In this document: in pieces, positions 1 to 9,172 of the stretch
Layout of the letters: the number at the start of each line of letters is the position of its first letter
Position numbering within the stretch: position 1 is the first letter of the stretch
NCBI GenBank assembly: GCA_044235425.1
Contig: JBIIHW010000029.1
Coordinates: 8,992 to 72,991, forward strand
Direction: 5' to 3'
Source of the DNA: JBJSXJ01 sp044235425
GTDB lineage: Bacteria; Planctomycetota; Planctomycetia; Pirellulales; Pirellulaceae
DNA: 64,000 nt
Translations under genes and position numbers: made by a program
The notes under the pieces: model-generated
Database searches by the model: none
The model's input: the letters and a program-made list of their open reading frames with translations, nothing else
Told to the model about the DNA's origin: nothing

Positions 1-1
1 T

Positions 2-331
2 TATCGAGCAGGATTGCTATCGATTCCAGCGGGACAATGGGAGGCTGCCGCCTCCCTTGGCATGTCCTCTTTTACGACATTTCGACGGATCATTCTGCCG
101 CAAGCGCTGCGTGTCATCATTCCCCCGGTAACAAACGACTTCGTGGCGCTGTTCAAGGATACTAGTCTGGTGAGCATGATCGGGATGGTTGAACTGAGTA
201 AACAATATCAGCTCACTGCCAAATCGAATGGTCGATATTTTGAAGTGGGAATCGTCACGGCACTCCTCTATCTCGTGATGTCAGTGCCACTCAGTTATTT
301 GGCCCGCTGGCTGGAAAAGCGATGGCAATAA
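2..331 (+). CDS. Polar amino-acid ABC transporter permease, 3' part
   Basis: This is the C-terminal part of an inner-membrane permease of the HisM/GlnP type, which forms the channel of an amino-acid ABC importer. The frame is open to the window edge and reads R-A-G-L-L-S-I-P-A-G-Q-W-E-A-A, which matches the family's conserved EAA loop (AxxxGxxxxQWEAA), so the true start lies upstream of the window. The EAA loop contacts the ATPase. After it come the usual 'LPQALRVIIPP' stretch and two hydrophobic segments, ending in a basic tail. The next gene starts one base after its stop, so the two may be cotranscribed, although their functions look unrelated. The family assignment is secure, but the substrate cannot be told from this fragment. 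Confidence 0.85.
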   Translation, partial: YRAGLLSIPAGQWEAAASLGMSSFTTFRRIILPQALRVIIPPVTNDFVALFKDTSLVSMIGMVELSKQYQLTAKSNGRYFEVGIVTALLYLVMSVPLSYLARWLEKRWQ

Positions 332-332
332 G

Positions 333-2429
333 ATGTCGCAGCCAAGTGATATCCTCGGGCCGGATGGGCGCATTGCCGCTCGTTTGAAGAACTACGAGTC
401 ACGGCCGCAGCAATTGCAGTTCGCCGACTCCGTCGCAGAGGCGCTCCGCGATGGCAAACACTTAATTGCCGAAGCGGGCACCGGTGTAGGAAAGAGCTTC
501 GGTTACCTCGTACCTGCTATCCTGTGGGCAACCGAAGCCGAGGGGCGGATGGCAGCCCAGCAAGCGACCAACACGCCGCCATCAAATTCATCTGACAACC
601 ATCCAAATCCAGCAGATCATGCCCGCGGACGCGCGAATGCAAAATCGGACACGGAGAAAGATCGGCCACGGCGAGTGATCGTGTCCACGCATACGATCAG
701 TCTGCAGGAGCAACTACTCAAAAAAGATCTACCGCTGCTCAAAAGCGTGATTCCACGTGAATTCACCGCCGTGCTCGCCAAAGGACGCGGTAACTACATC
801 AGCCGCCGTCGGCTACAACTCGCGCGAGCCAAACTCAGCAGTCTCTTTAGTACCGATACAGAATACGATCAAATTCGACAGCTCCAGCAGTGGGTCGATA
901 ACACCCGCGAGGGCTCGCTGAGTGATTTGAGCTTCAAACCCCTGCCGACGGTTTGGGATGAAGTGCGTAGCGATAGCGGTAACTGCCTTGGTAAAAATTG
1001 TGAACATCATGAAGAATGTTTTTTCTTTTTGGCACGACGCCGAGTGCAAAACGCGCAGATCATCGTTGTTAATCACGCCCTTTTCTTCAGTGACTTGGCA
1101 CTGCGGCGCAATCAAGTCTCGATTCTTCCAGACTACGACGCGGTGATTTTTGACGAAGCACACACGGTCGAATCGGTCGCCGGTGATCACTTGGGACTCA
1201 AGATCACCTCCGGCCAAGTGCAATTCATTCTCAATAAACTTTACAACGAGCACACGCTCAAAGGTCTGCTGCTCCCCGATCATTTTCAGGAAGAACGTGA
1301 GTTAACTCAGCATTTACAGGTACTAGCAAGCGATTTTTTTGCGGATCTGTATGAGTGGAATCAATCGTCGCAAAACAAGAACGGACGAGTACGTGAAGGG
1401 GGAATCGTGCCGAATACGCTATCGGTACCCCTGCGAGCACTGGGTAATAAACTCCTGCGACTCGCTCAGCAGACGGAAGTTGTCGACCAGAAACAGGATT
1501 TTCTCTCCGCCAGCGAACGACTGACGGTGCTCGCGGCTGAAATTGATGAATGGCTCACGCAAGCGCTGGACGGTGCTGTGTACTGGATCGAGGCCTCACA
1601 GAATCGTCATCGACATTTGCGCGTGGAGTTATCAGCCGCTCCAATTGATGTCGGCCCCACACTCGCCGCTCAGTTGTTTCAAAAAGTGTCCACCGTTGTC
1701 ATGACAAGTGCAACACTCAGCGTTGGCCGTAGTCGGGATGAATTTGATTTTCTCAAATCCCGAGTGGGACTAACTCAAGCGAATGCTTTACGAGTGGGAA
1801 GCCCATTTGATTACCAGCGTCAAGCGAAATTGATTTTGCTGGATGATATGCCGGATCCAACATCACAGCGTGAACAATATGAACTAGCGATGATTGAGAT
1901 GATCCGTCGTTACGTAGAGCGTACGGATGGTCACGCATTTGTGTTGTTCACAAGCTACGATTTGCTCCGCCGTGCTGCGGCCGCACTCACAGGTTGGCTG
2001 GCCTCCCAAAACCTGGCTCTTTACAGCCAAGCTGATGGTGGACCCCGCAATCAGCTCACAGATCGTTTCAAAGCAAATCCACGTGGAGTGCTGTTTGGCA
2101 CGGATAGTTTCTGGCAAGGAGTCGATGTGCCGGGTGATGCACTGCAGAATGTGATCATCACCAAGTTGCCATTCAGCGTGCCCGACCAACCGCTCCTGGA
2201 AGCTCGATTGGAAGCAATTCGCGCCCGCGGCGGAAACCCCTTCAATGACTATCAGCTGCCGGAAGCGGTGATTAAACTGCGTCAGGGTTTCGGACGACTC
2301 ATTCGCACTCAACGCGATCACGGCATCGTTGTGATTCTGGATCCCAGAGTTCGCACCAAAATGTACGGTCGAAAATTCCTCGAGTCCCTGCCGGACTGTC
2401 AGATCGTCAACGAAAAATTCCGCTCGTGA
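333..2429 (+). CDS. dinG: DinG/XPD-type ATP-dependent DNA helicase
   Basis: This is a superfamily 2 helicase of the DinG/YoaA group, expected to unwind DNA 5' to 3' during repair or replication restart. Walker A is AGTGVGKS (residues 48–55) and the DEAH box is at 274–277. The C-terminal half carries the typical 'FGTDSFWQGVDVPG' and 'QGFGRLIRT' helicase motifs. Three of the expected four iron–sulfur cysteines are present (C218, C223, C229). At the place of the first (the 'KGRGNY-x-x' region) there is serine 157, so the cluster may be incomplete or differently held. Residues about 66–112 form a polar, low-complexity insert between motif I and motif Ia. The length (698 aa) is normal. The ATG lies one base after the preceding permease stop. 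The symbol is used for the family and not for strict orthology. Confidence 0.85.
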   Translation: MSQPSDILGPDGRIAARLKNYESRPQQLQFADSVAEALRDGKHLIAEAGTGVGKSFGYLVPAILWATEAEGRMAAQQATNTPPSNSSDNHPNPADHARGRANAKSDTEKDRPRRVIVSTHTISLQEQLLKKDLPLLKSVIPREFTAVLAKGRGNYISRRRLQLARAKLSSLFSTDTEYDQIRQLQQWVDNTREGSLSDLSFKPLPTVWDEVRSDSGNCLGKNCEHHEECFFFLARRRVQNAQIIVVNHALFFSDLALRRNQVSILPDYDAVIFDEAHTVESVAGDHLGLKITSGQVQFILNKLYNEHTLKGLLLPDHFQEERELTQHLQVLASDFFADLYEWNQSSQNKNGRVREGGIVPNTLSVPLRALGNKLLRLAQQTEVVDQKQDFLSASERLTVLAAEIDEWLTQALDGAVYWIEASQNRHRHLRVELSAAPIDVGPTLAAQLFQKVSTVVMTSATLSVGRSRDEFDFLKSRVGLTQANALRVGSPFDYQRQAKLILLDDMPDPTSQREQYELAMIEMIRRYVERTDGHAFVLFTSYDLLRRAAAALTGWLASQNLALYSQADGGPRNQLTDRFKANPRGVLFGTDSFWQGVDVPGDALQNVIITKLPFSVPDQPLLEARLEAIRARGGNPFNDYQLPEAVIKLRQGFGRLIRTQRDHGIVVILDPRVRTKMYGRKFLESLPDCQIVNEKFRS

Positions 2430-2670
2430 ACCTGTCCTGGTTCACCAGCAAATGGAATCTTGTGGGTCACGAGTTAGCAAATTGGTGAGGGCCTCCTGCC
2501 ATTCGGATCTGCAGCGTCGTGCTTCCAATGTCACTCAAGGCGTTGAATATCGCATCTCGTGGAATACGTCGCCGAGTCATTTTCGACCCTCCTGAACGCC
2601 TCCCTGAGACTCCGGGACACTATCCTGTTTTTCCCCCGATGCCTGTCCAGCTTTTGGGGTCCACTTCAGC

Positions 2671-3690
2671 CTACATCCCGGGACCGGAGGTAGCCGCCAT
2701 ACTGGGCTGACCTTGCTCCAGGTTCGCTCGCAGCTTCAGAAACGTGGCATCACCAGGGAAGCGACGCTGGCCCTCGGCGACCGTAGCTCGGGCCGCCACA
2801 AGGTCACCCAATCTCATTTGGCAGTCCGCCAGCTGGATCAGACAGGCAGCAGGGACCGTACCAGCCTGCACCGCCTGCGATAAACTGGCTGCTGCATCAT
2901 CGTATCGAGCCAGTGAATGCTGAGTGATGCCACGCAAGAAATGCACCTGAGCCGGAATCTGGTGTGGCGGATATTGTTCGCTTAATGCATCCAACGTCGA
3001 TAAGGCACGCTGAGGCCGCTGTTGTTGCTGGTACACCTCCGCTACCGCTAGCTCCACGCGGTAGAAATGAGGCTCCGCCTGCAGGGCACGATGATAGCTC
3101 CCCAGTGCCGCCTCCAAGTCTCCACCCGCGCGCTGCACATCACCCTGCAATGCCCAGGCACTGGCTAACTGCCGCTTTGTTCGCAGCGCTCGTTCGACGC
3201 AGACTGACGCGCCATCTCGATCATTTCGCGACAATCGCATTTCCCCTAATCGCACCAGCATCTCGGGGTCGCCACCCGACAAATTCACTCCCTCTTCCAT
3301 CTGCCGAATCGCTAAATCCCATTCCCCACGCTGCCACAACGCTTCGGCATGCCCCGCTCGCGATCGCTCGTCCGTCGGGCAATGCTGGATCGCTCGCTGA
3401 AAATTCAATTCCGCCTCTTCCCAATGTCCACGCTGTAAGGCATCGGTTCCGCGCAGGTTGAGCTGCCGCGAGGCCAGGATTTGGGCCGATGGAGCGGAGC
3501 GATTCAGCAACCGACATCCGGAACCACTACTCACCAAAAGTAGCGCCAGCGCTGGTAGTAGAAGAAAAGTGAACGGGTGAGACCGCCGCGAATCGTCGTT
3601 GGAAAACGACCACGCCCGGCCCGATCCGGAGTTCATTCCGGTCGATCGCTCTCGCCGAATCCATTCGTTCGAGTGCCGCGATCCACGCAT
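2671..3690 (-). CDS. TPR-repeat protein, probable lipoprotein
   Basis: This 339-residue protein has a long basic leader, then a hydrophobic segment ending in a plausible lipobox (…LVSSGSGC, Cys near residue 59). After that come about eight tetratricopeptide-like helical pairs with the usual A/G/Y/P spacing ('LQRGHWEEAELNFQRAI', 'AGGDLEAALGSYHRAL'). TPR arrays mediate protein–protein contacts, here most likely at the outer face of the cytoplasmic membrane or in the periplasm. A second ATG at residue 19 (position 3636) is an alternative start that would give a more usual lipoprotein signal. It is transcribed convergently with the helicase gene. The partner is unknown. Confidence 0.75.
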   Translation of the reverse strand: MRGSRHSNEWIRRERSTGMNSGSGRAWSFSNDDSRRSHPFTFLLLPALALLLVSSGSGCRLLNRSAPSAQILASRQLNLRGTDALQRGHWEEAELNFQRAIQHCPTDERSRAGHAEALWQRGEWDLAIRQMEEGVNLSGGDPEMLVRLGEMRLSRNDRDGASVCVERALRTKRQLASAWALQGDVQRAGGDLEAALGSYHRALQAEPHFYRVELAVAEVYQQQQRPQRALSTLDALSEQYPPHQIPAQVHFLRGITQHSLARYDDAAASLSQAVQAGTVPAACLIQLADCQMRLGDLVAARATVAEGQRRFPGDATFLKLRANLEQGQPSMAATSGPGM

Positions 3691-3937
3691 TTGCCGCTCA
3701 CTTCCAGGTGGTCATCCTGACCCCCTAACCGCTATCATCGGCAATCCGCCGAGCCGGATTCCAATCATAACCGGACTCTTTGCCCTCAGAAGTGCGGGAA
3801 ATTAGCGAATTCCCATCGGGGAAACAACGTCAAACCGCGCCAAGTCTCCCCTCCCCCGCTCTCGACCTTTACTAAATCCATTCCATGCAAGAAGATAGAG
3901 CGAAACTGGCAGACTAAAACCATAAGCGATCGCCACC

Positions 3938-4360
3938 ATGACCAGCCGCTATAACAAACTTGGTTTCCCCGTTCTGTTTCCCGAAAACTGGGAGATCACC
4001 GAAGAACAAACCGAAGGCTCGCCCCGCTCTCTCTCCCTGCAATCTCCATCGGGAGCGGTCTGGATCCTGCAGATCTTCCCCGCCAGTTCCCCCAAAGAAC
4101 TCACCGAACAAGCTCTCAACACGATGCGCGCTGAGTACGAATCGGTGGAGGCGGAACCAATTCTGGAGGTACTCGAAGGTCACGAACTGGTCGGATTCGA
4201 TATGAACTTCTACTGCCTCGACTTCCTCGTCACCGCGCAGGCGGTGAGCTTCCATCATCGCCACGAAACACTCGTCGTTTTCAACCAAGCCGAATCACGC
4301 GACTACGAAGAACTGGCCCCTGTTTTTCGCGCGATGCTCATCGGGATTCTGCGCGGCTAA
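3938..4360 (+). CDS. Conserved hypothetical protein
   Basis: A 140-residue soluble protein with no signal peptide or membrane segment. It begins with a short beta-rich part ('LGFPVLFPENWEI', 'SLQSPSGAVWILQIFP') and continues with an acidic helical stretch and a second beta-rich half that ends in a hydrophobic helix. The pattern of alternating strands resembles small alpha/beta domains such as the Mog1/PsbP-like fold, where a short phrase about a thermolabile 'W-x-I' strand is common, but this is only an impression. No ribosome-binding site is visible. It stands between a divergent TPR gene and the convergent end of the ExbB/ExbD operon. I do not recognise a function. Confidence 0.6.
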   Translation: MTSRYNKLGFPVLFPENWEITEEQTEGSPRSLSLQSPSGAVWILQIFPASSPKELTEQALNTMRAEYESVEAEPILEVLEGHELVGFDMNFYCLDFLVTAQAVSFHHRHETLVVFNQAESRDYEELAPVFRAMLIGILRG

Positions 4361-4430
4361 CCACCACGACAAACAGCAACAAACCGAACCACGTATTTCA
4401 CGCATCAGACGAATTTCACAAATCGCTGGT

Positions 4431-7400
4431 TTACTTGCCGACGTCGTCGTAGATCGGTAAGTGACGATAATAGACCTCCAGCGACAACAGATTCATGGTC
4501 GTTACATACAAGCGCCCAGCGTGTGCTGCCCAGCGATCAGGAACCGGGCCAAGCGGCTCCCAGCTGCCTGCCATCGGCCCCTCCATAACCTGACTCTGTG
4601 TCAACAACGGATGGAGACGACCATTCCACTCGCTCCAATACTTGCCGCCCATATGGAACATAACCTGGGTGGCATAGTACCAGTAGTATGTATCCCGTTC
4701 GGGATTGCGCACGGTGCCGATTAGTGGCGGGTACTGAGCGAGCACATCGGCACCTTTCAGCATATCGCTTTGATCACGCCGCCAGCCGGTGTAGAGCCGC
4801 ATCAGTAAACCGACCGAGGTCATGGTGCGAGTTGGCTCACGGCCGTGTCGCTGCGACGGCGTGTCTGGGGCCAAGGGATTGTAGCGATAGAGATGTCGTT
4901 GAGTGGGAGAAGCTTGAGCATCATCCAGCCATTTGCGAATTCCTTGATACGCTTCAGGTGGCACCTTCAAGTTCGATAACTCACCACTCTTCATCGCCAT
5001 CAACATCCAGCCACTTACCGAAGTATCCGCGCCAATTCCCGGTGCATAGCGCCAACCACCGCGCTGTTTATGCTGAGCGGCCACGATGAAGTTGATCGCC
5101 TTCTGAGCGGGTTCCTTCAGGGCCGGATCTTGTGTCATCCCATACGCCTCACACAAGGCAAGCGTGGCAACACTGTGACTATATAACCAGACACTGCGAT
5201 TCGATTCGTCATCCATCGGTACGAATAGATCACCATCCGGTCGCTGATTCTTCACTAAATGATCAAGCCCCGCGCGCACCGCTTGCTGATACTTGTGCTC
5301 TCGATGGTTGTAGCCCGCACCTTGAAAGGCGATGAGCGCCAAGGCGGTAGCTGCGGTATTCGATGATAAAGCCGCCTCCTCTCCCGCTACGCTCAAGCTC
5401 CAACTGCCATCAGGTGATTGGTAGCGAGCGAGAAAGGCCAGACCACGTTCGATCGTCTCCTCTGTTTCCGGTGGTGGACTACCGCTGCCCCGCGCGTTCC
5501 CCGGCACTCGACCTGCACGTTGTCGGAATGAATCAGTGGGGAGCACTGCGGCGGTACTCGTGCTCGGCACTCCACCCACTTGTTGTCGCAGGAGTCGCGC
5601 ACTGCGCAGTTGAACCTGCAAGGAATCGGCACTGGCTAATCTCGTCGTCACACCGACGTCTGGAGTTGACTCGCTACCTAAACCTCCCGCACCTGCAGCC
5701 GCTGCCGCATCCACGTTCAGAGCCGCTCCGGTCGCCTGTCGTTGCAGTTTGGCACGTCCGTCTGCCGTCATGACATGGTCCGAGGTGGCTTGAGCTACTT
5801 CGCTGGGAACCGCCGGCAAATCAACGGGATCTCCGTTACCCGGCGAGTTGGCCAGTGCGGCGGCGCGGGGTACGCCGGCTAATCCCTCCAGCGCTGCCGG
5901 CGTCAATGGCCCCTTCTCTGCCCCGGCCTCCGCCAGCCGTCGACCAGGCGATGCTCCAGGTTGCCCGACGAGCGGTGAATCGGTGGGCTTGGTCGATGTC
6001 ACGACGCCATCGAGTTCATTAGGGGTGGCACCGCTGGCACTTGCTTGTCCCCGTTCAGCGGCGGCACCCGCCGTACCGCGGGCCGGTCCATCCAGCGGTC
6101 GCCCGCGCGTCATCGTAGTCGCGGCGAGCGCTTTAAGTGCTGAGTCTCCGTTTCCGGCGGCACCCGTATTCGGGTTCGTCTCGCCGCTCGCCGCGGTCCC
6201 AGCCGCATCTGCCGTCACGCTGGTATTCGCGCCGCCCGCTATGCCCTGCGCACCAAGTGCCGCTCGAGCCAATCGGCGAGCCTTCGTTTCCTCGTCTTCA
6301 TCCGTGGCGGTCGGTTGTCCGCCTCCGTTCGAACCTGCAGCTGCTCCATCCGCCTCCTGCGCTCGACTTAATCTCGTGGCCGCAGCCAGGGGTGCTGCAG
6401 TGGATAACTCAGTGGGTCCGGCAGCCGCGCCGCTGGTAGGACCACCTGCTGACGCCGCTTCACCGCTGCGACTACCGCGCGCCGTGGCCACCGCTTGGGG
6501 CTGGACCTCCTCCGCCGCCGGTGCTCCACCGCCCGTGCCGGCCGGCGCGACCGGCACCAACGCAGCTTGGCGACTGGCAATCGTCGCTTGTGGTCCACCA
6601 CCACCGCGATCTCGTTCGATCATCGTCGTTGGCGTATCAAAATTGATCGTCGGCTGACCACCTCCCGACGCCCGTCCTGTACCTTTTTCAGCCACCATCG
6701 TCGTCGGCCCTAAATCGACATCCACTCGACCAGCAGCCGCTGTGACCGGACCTGGCGCCGCATTGGAATTGGACTGCGTCACCGCCGCACTGGAACTAGC
6801 CGTCAATTCACTTGGACGACTGCTACCGACCATCGTGGCATTCGGAGCTGCTTCAGCTTGAATCGTCGCACTGGGGCGATCAGCTCCCGCAACACTGCGG
6901 CGAACACTTGCCGGTGCCGCTGGCGAGAGCGCTGGCCCCTCCGGCAAATTTTGACTCGCCTGAGCCCGTTGAGCGGCACCGGAAGCTGTCAATGCCGGAC
7001 TGACACTCGCCGCCGTCGTGCGATCCAAGTTGAACGACTCACCCGCCCCAGCCATTCCTTCCGTCGACTTGCTCACCGCTACTTTGGTGGCCCGCGCTAC
7101 ATCGGTCGCCGGCGTTTTGGACTGCGCCAGTGCTGGACTTTCCACTGGACTGGGTGAAGCCTCTGCCGCTGCCGTCCGTGCTGCCCGCGCCGGATTCTTC
7201 GTCACTGGCGCCAGCGGATCGATCGTCGGCAGCGCTGCCGAATTAACTCGCGCGACCATCGGTGGCGCCACCGACTGAGCAGCCGATTCTGCCTGCTGCG
7301 GGCGAGCGGGCTGGAGCCGATCGGTCGACGGATCCGTGGCGGTCTGTCGATTCACGGCCACCGCGGCCGGTGCAGGCTGGATTCGCGCGGCAGTTTGCGG

Positions 7401-8693
7401 AGCCGAATTTGCAGCGACATCAGCAGGCTGTGTGACCACATTCGCCGGTGTGGCCGTCTGCGATTTTCCCATCATCGCTACTTTCGCTGACGATTCTGCC
7501 GTTGGCTGCTCGCTGGCTTGGTTAGCGCGAGCGGGGCGAGCAGCCGTCGCCTCCGTACGACTCGGCGGAGTATTCGCTTCCGCCTCCCGCGCCTGCGCGG
7601 CAGCTGCTGCTGGACTGGCCCGGCCAACCCGAGTGGCATTGGCAGCTAGTGTTCCTGCGGGCGCAGACCGAGCGGCAGCCACCTCGGGTGAGCTCGCTGC
7701 CGGCGTGGCGGTCACACGAGCATCTTCGGCTGGGGAAGCAACTCGTGGATTCGATGTCGATCGAGCCAACGGTGAACTAGTCGTCTCTCGTGGCTGATCC
7801 GTCCGATTAGCTCGCGCGACTATCGCCGTCGCCGATGTCGGCGAGGGAACTGCCGTCGTCGCCGTTGCAGCAGGCTGATTGCGAGGTCCCATCGCCGCTT
7901 CAACCGGCGACGTCGTGGCTTGTCGAGCGACCGCTGTCGATTCCGCGCGCCGCGCTGCCGGCTCAACTTTCTCCACTGGTACTGACTGCGGCACGTCGAC
8001 CGTCTGGTTCGGCTGCTCCGTCGGTGCCGCCTGCCGTCGACTCAGCTGCGACGACTGCTCACTCGCCCGCGGCGCCGTTTCGCTGGTGGCGGATCGTGGT
8101 GTGATATTGGGCTTCAGCGTCGGCTGAGAATTGGGAACTGCGATCGGCTGCGACTCGCGCGGAAGATTATCGGGCTGTGTGTCTTGCCGAGCGACTTCAT
8201 CGATAGCGCGCTGCGGTACCTCCACTTCGACAGGCTTCTCAAAATCTTGCTGCGGTCGCTGCTGTGGGTCCACAAAATGATGCTGAGCATATTCAGGAAT
8301 CGTCACCGGCGGTGGCGACTCGACTAAATCACGCCGCGCCTTATTCCGCTGATCGCTCGACGAAAAGATCGTCGATTCCAACGACATCAAAATGAACAGG
8401 CAATGGATGATGGCGCTGACCACCGCCGCTAACTGGGCTGCTCGCCGTAGCGTGCGTCCTTGAATGAACCGCAGCGCGATCATCAGCGATAGCACCACCA
8501 GCGGCACCCCAATCACACTCGTCCAGGCGTTGGCGTACCATCGCGAATCATCAAAGCGGAGATAGGCGAGCGACATGCCAACGAGGAAGCTACCGAGCAC
8601 CATGAGCGCAACGTTCACAGGCCATAGCCGCTCGTCAAACGACGACTCAGCCGGCCGATCTACTTTGCGAATGATTCGTTTCATGTTGGCCAT
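4431..8693 (-). CDS. Giant membrane protein with Ala-rich linker and prenyltransferase/squalene-cyclase-like toroid domain
   Basis: About 1,420 residues. The N-terminus has three to four hydrophobic segments (roughly residues 28–50, 60–80, 92–110), then about 900 residues rich in Ala, Pro, Thr, Ser and Gln. The last 350 or so residues form an alpha/alpha-toroid like prenyltransferase and squalene-oxidase repeats ('GLAFLARYQSPDGSWS', 'GLDHLVKNQRPDGD', 'AINFIVAAQHKQRGGW'). I see no DxDD motif of class II terpene cyclases, so the toroid may bind and not cyclise. It is the last gene of the TPR–ExbB–ExbD operon, 48 bases after exbD, which suggests it is the effector driven by that proton channel across the envelope. 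The ATG at 8693 is preferred because an AAGGG lies 8 bases upstream; a GTG at 8702 is possible. Confidence 0.8.
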   Translation of the reverse strand: MANMKRIIRKVDRPAESSFDERLWPVNVALMVLGSFLVGMSLAYLRFDDSRWYANAWTSVIGVPLVVLSLMIALRFIQGRTLRRAAQLAAVVSAIIHCLFILMSLESTIFSSSDQRNKARRDLVESPPPVTIPEYAQHHFVDPQQRPQQDFEKPVEVEVPQRAIDEVARQDTQPDNLPRESQPIAVPNSQPTLKPNITPRSATSETAPRASEQSSQLSRRQAAPTEQPNQTVDVPQSVPVEKVEPAARRAESTAVARQATTSPVEAAMGPRNQPAATATTAVPSPTSATAIVARANRTDQPRETTSSPLARSTSNPRVASPAEDARVTATPAASSPEVAAARSAPAGTLAANATRVGRASPAAAAAQAREAEANTPPSRTEATAARPARANQASEQPTAESSAKVAMMGKSQTATPANVVTQPADVAANSAPQTAARIQPAPAAVAVNRQTATDPSTDRLQPARPQQAESAAQSVAPPMVARVNSAALPTIDPLAPVTKNPARAARTAAAEASPSPVESPALAQSKTPATDVARATKVAVSKSTEGMAGAGESFNLDRTTAASVSPALTASGAAQRAQASQNLPEGPALSPAAPASVRRSVAGADRPSATIQAEAAPNATMVGSSRPSELTASSSAAVTQSNSNAAPGPVTAAAGRVDVDLGPTTMVAEKGTGRASGGGQPTINFDTPTTMIERDRGGGGPQATIASRQAALVPVAPAGTGGGAPAAEEVQPQAVATARGSRSGEAASAGGPTSGAAAGPTELSTAAPLAAATRLSRAQEADGAAAGSNGGGQPTATDEDEETKARRLARAALGAQGIAGGANTSVTADAAGTAASGETNPNTGAAGNGDSALKALAATTMTRGRPLDGPARGTAGAAAERGQASASGATPNELDGVVTSTKPTDSPLVGQPGASPGRRLAEAGAEKGPLTPAALEGLAGVPRAAALANSPGNGDPVDLPAVPSEVAQATSDHVMTADGRAKLQRQATGAALNVDAAAAAGAGGLGSESTPDVGVTTRLASADSLQVQLRSARLLRQQVGGVPSTSTAAVLPTDSFRQRAGRVPGNARGSGSPPPETEETIERGLAFLARYQSPDGSWSLSVAGEEAALSSNTAATALALIAFQGAGYNHREHKYQQAVRAGLDHLVKNQRPDGDLFVPMDDESNRSVWLYSHSVATLALCEAYGMTQDPALKEPAQKAINFIVAAQHKQRGGWRYAPGIGADTSVSGWMLMAMKSGELSNLKVPPEAYQGIRKWLDDAQASPTQRHLYRYNPLAPDTPSQRHGREPTRTMTSVGLLMRLYTGWRRDQSDMLKGADVLAQYPPLIGTVRNPERDTYYWYYATQVMFHMGGKYWSEWNGRLHPLLTQSQVMEGPMAGSWEPLGPVPDRWAAHAGRLYVTTMNLLSLEVYYRHLPIYDDVGK

Positions 8694-8740
8694 CGCGGCC
8701 ACCCTTTTCCTTCGTCCGTTCTCTCTTGCCAGCAGCAGCT

Positions 8741-9172
8741 CTAGCCACCACCATCGCTCGCCGTCGTGACCCGATAGTCCCGTGCGCCAACCTTATTGCA
8801 GGCGTTCATGACTGCCACCACGATATCGAATTTGACTCGTTTGTCCGCGCGAATAATGACCGTCTGATTACCGGGATTGTTGACCACCGCCTGCCTCAAC
8901 ACCGCTTCCACCTCGTCGATCAACATCGTACGACCATCGATCACCAACCGCCCCTCCTGGTCAATGTTGACAAACACTTCCTTGGGAGTGGCGGTGAGCG
9001 GTCGCGCTTCACTAGCACTCGGTAACACCACCTCCAGCGACCGCTCTTCCTCAGCAAACTGCGATGCCACAAGGAAAAAAATCAGCAGCAAAAACACCAT
9101 GTCGATGACGGGTGTCATGTTGATCGAGTCGAGCGCACGGCCTTTATCAATGTTGACTGCCATATCGCTCAC
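8741..9172 (-). CDS. exbD: Biopolymer transport protein ExbD/TolR
   Basis: A 143-residue inner-membrane protein of the ExbD/TolR family, which with ExbB forms a proton-driven motor that energises outer-membrane processes. A short cytoplasmic N-terminus is followed by one membrane span 'NMTPVIDMVFLLLIFFLV' whose aspartate (about residue 24) is the conserved proton-carrying residue. The periplasmic part ends with the usual 'VIIRADKRVKFDIVVAVMNACNKVG' type region. The GTG start overlaps the exbB stop codon (GTGA), showing translational coupling; an ATG at 9163 is the alternative. Its length and motifs are entirely typical. Confidence 0.93.
   Translation of the reverse strand: MSDMAVNIDKGRALDSINMTPVIDMVFLLLIFFLVASQFAEEERSLEVVLPSASEARPLTATPKEVFVNIDQEGRLVIDGRTMLIDEVEAVLRQAVVNNPGNQTVIIRADKRVKFDIVVAVMNACNKVGARDYRVTTASDGGG

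Noticed and set aside
5848..6657. 269-codon plus-strand frame opposite the toroid protein gene
   Set aside because: It is Ala/Pro-rich only because the opposite strand codes for a low-complexity linker; no domain or start context is seen.
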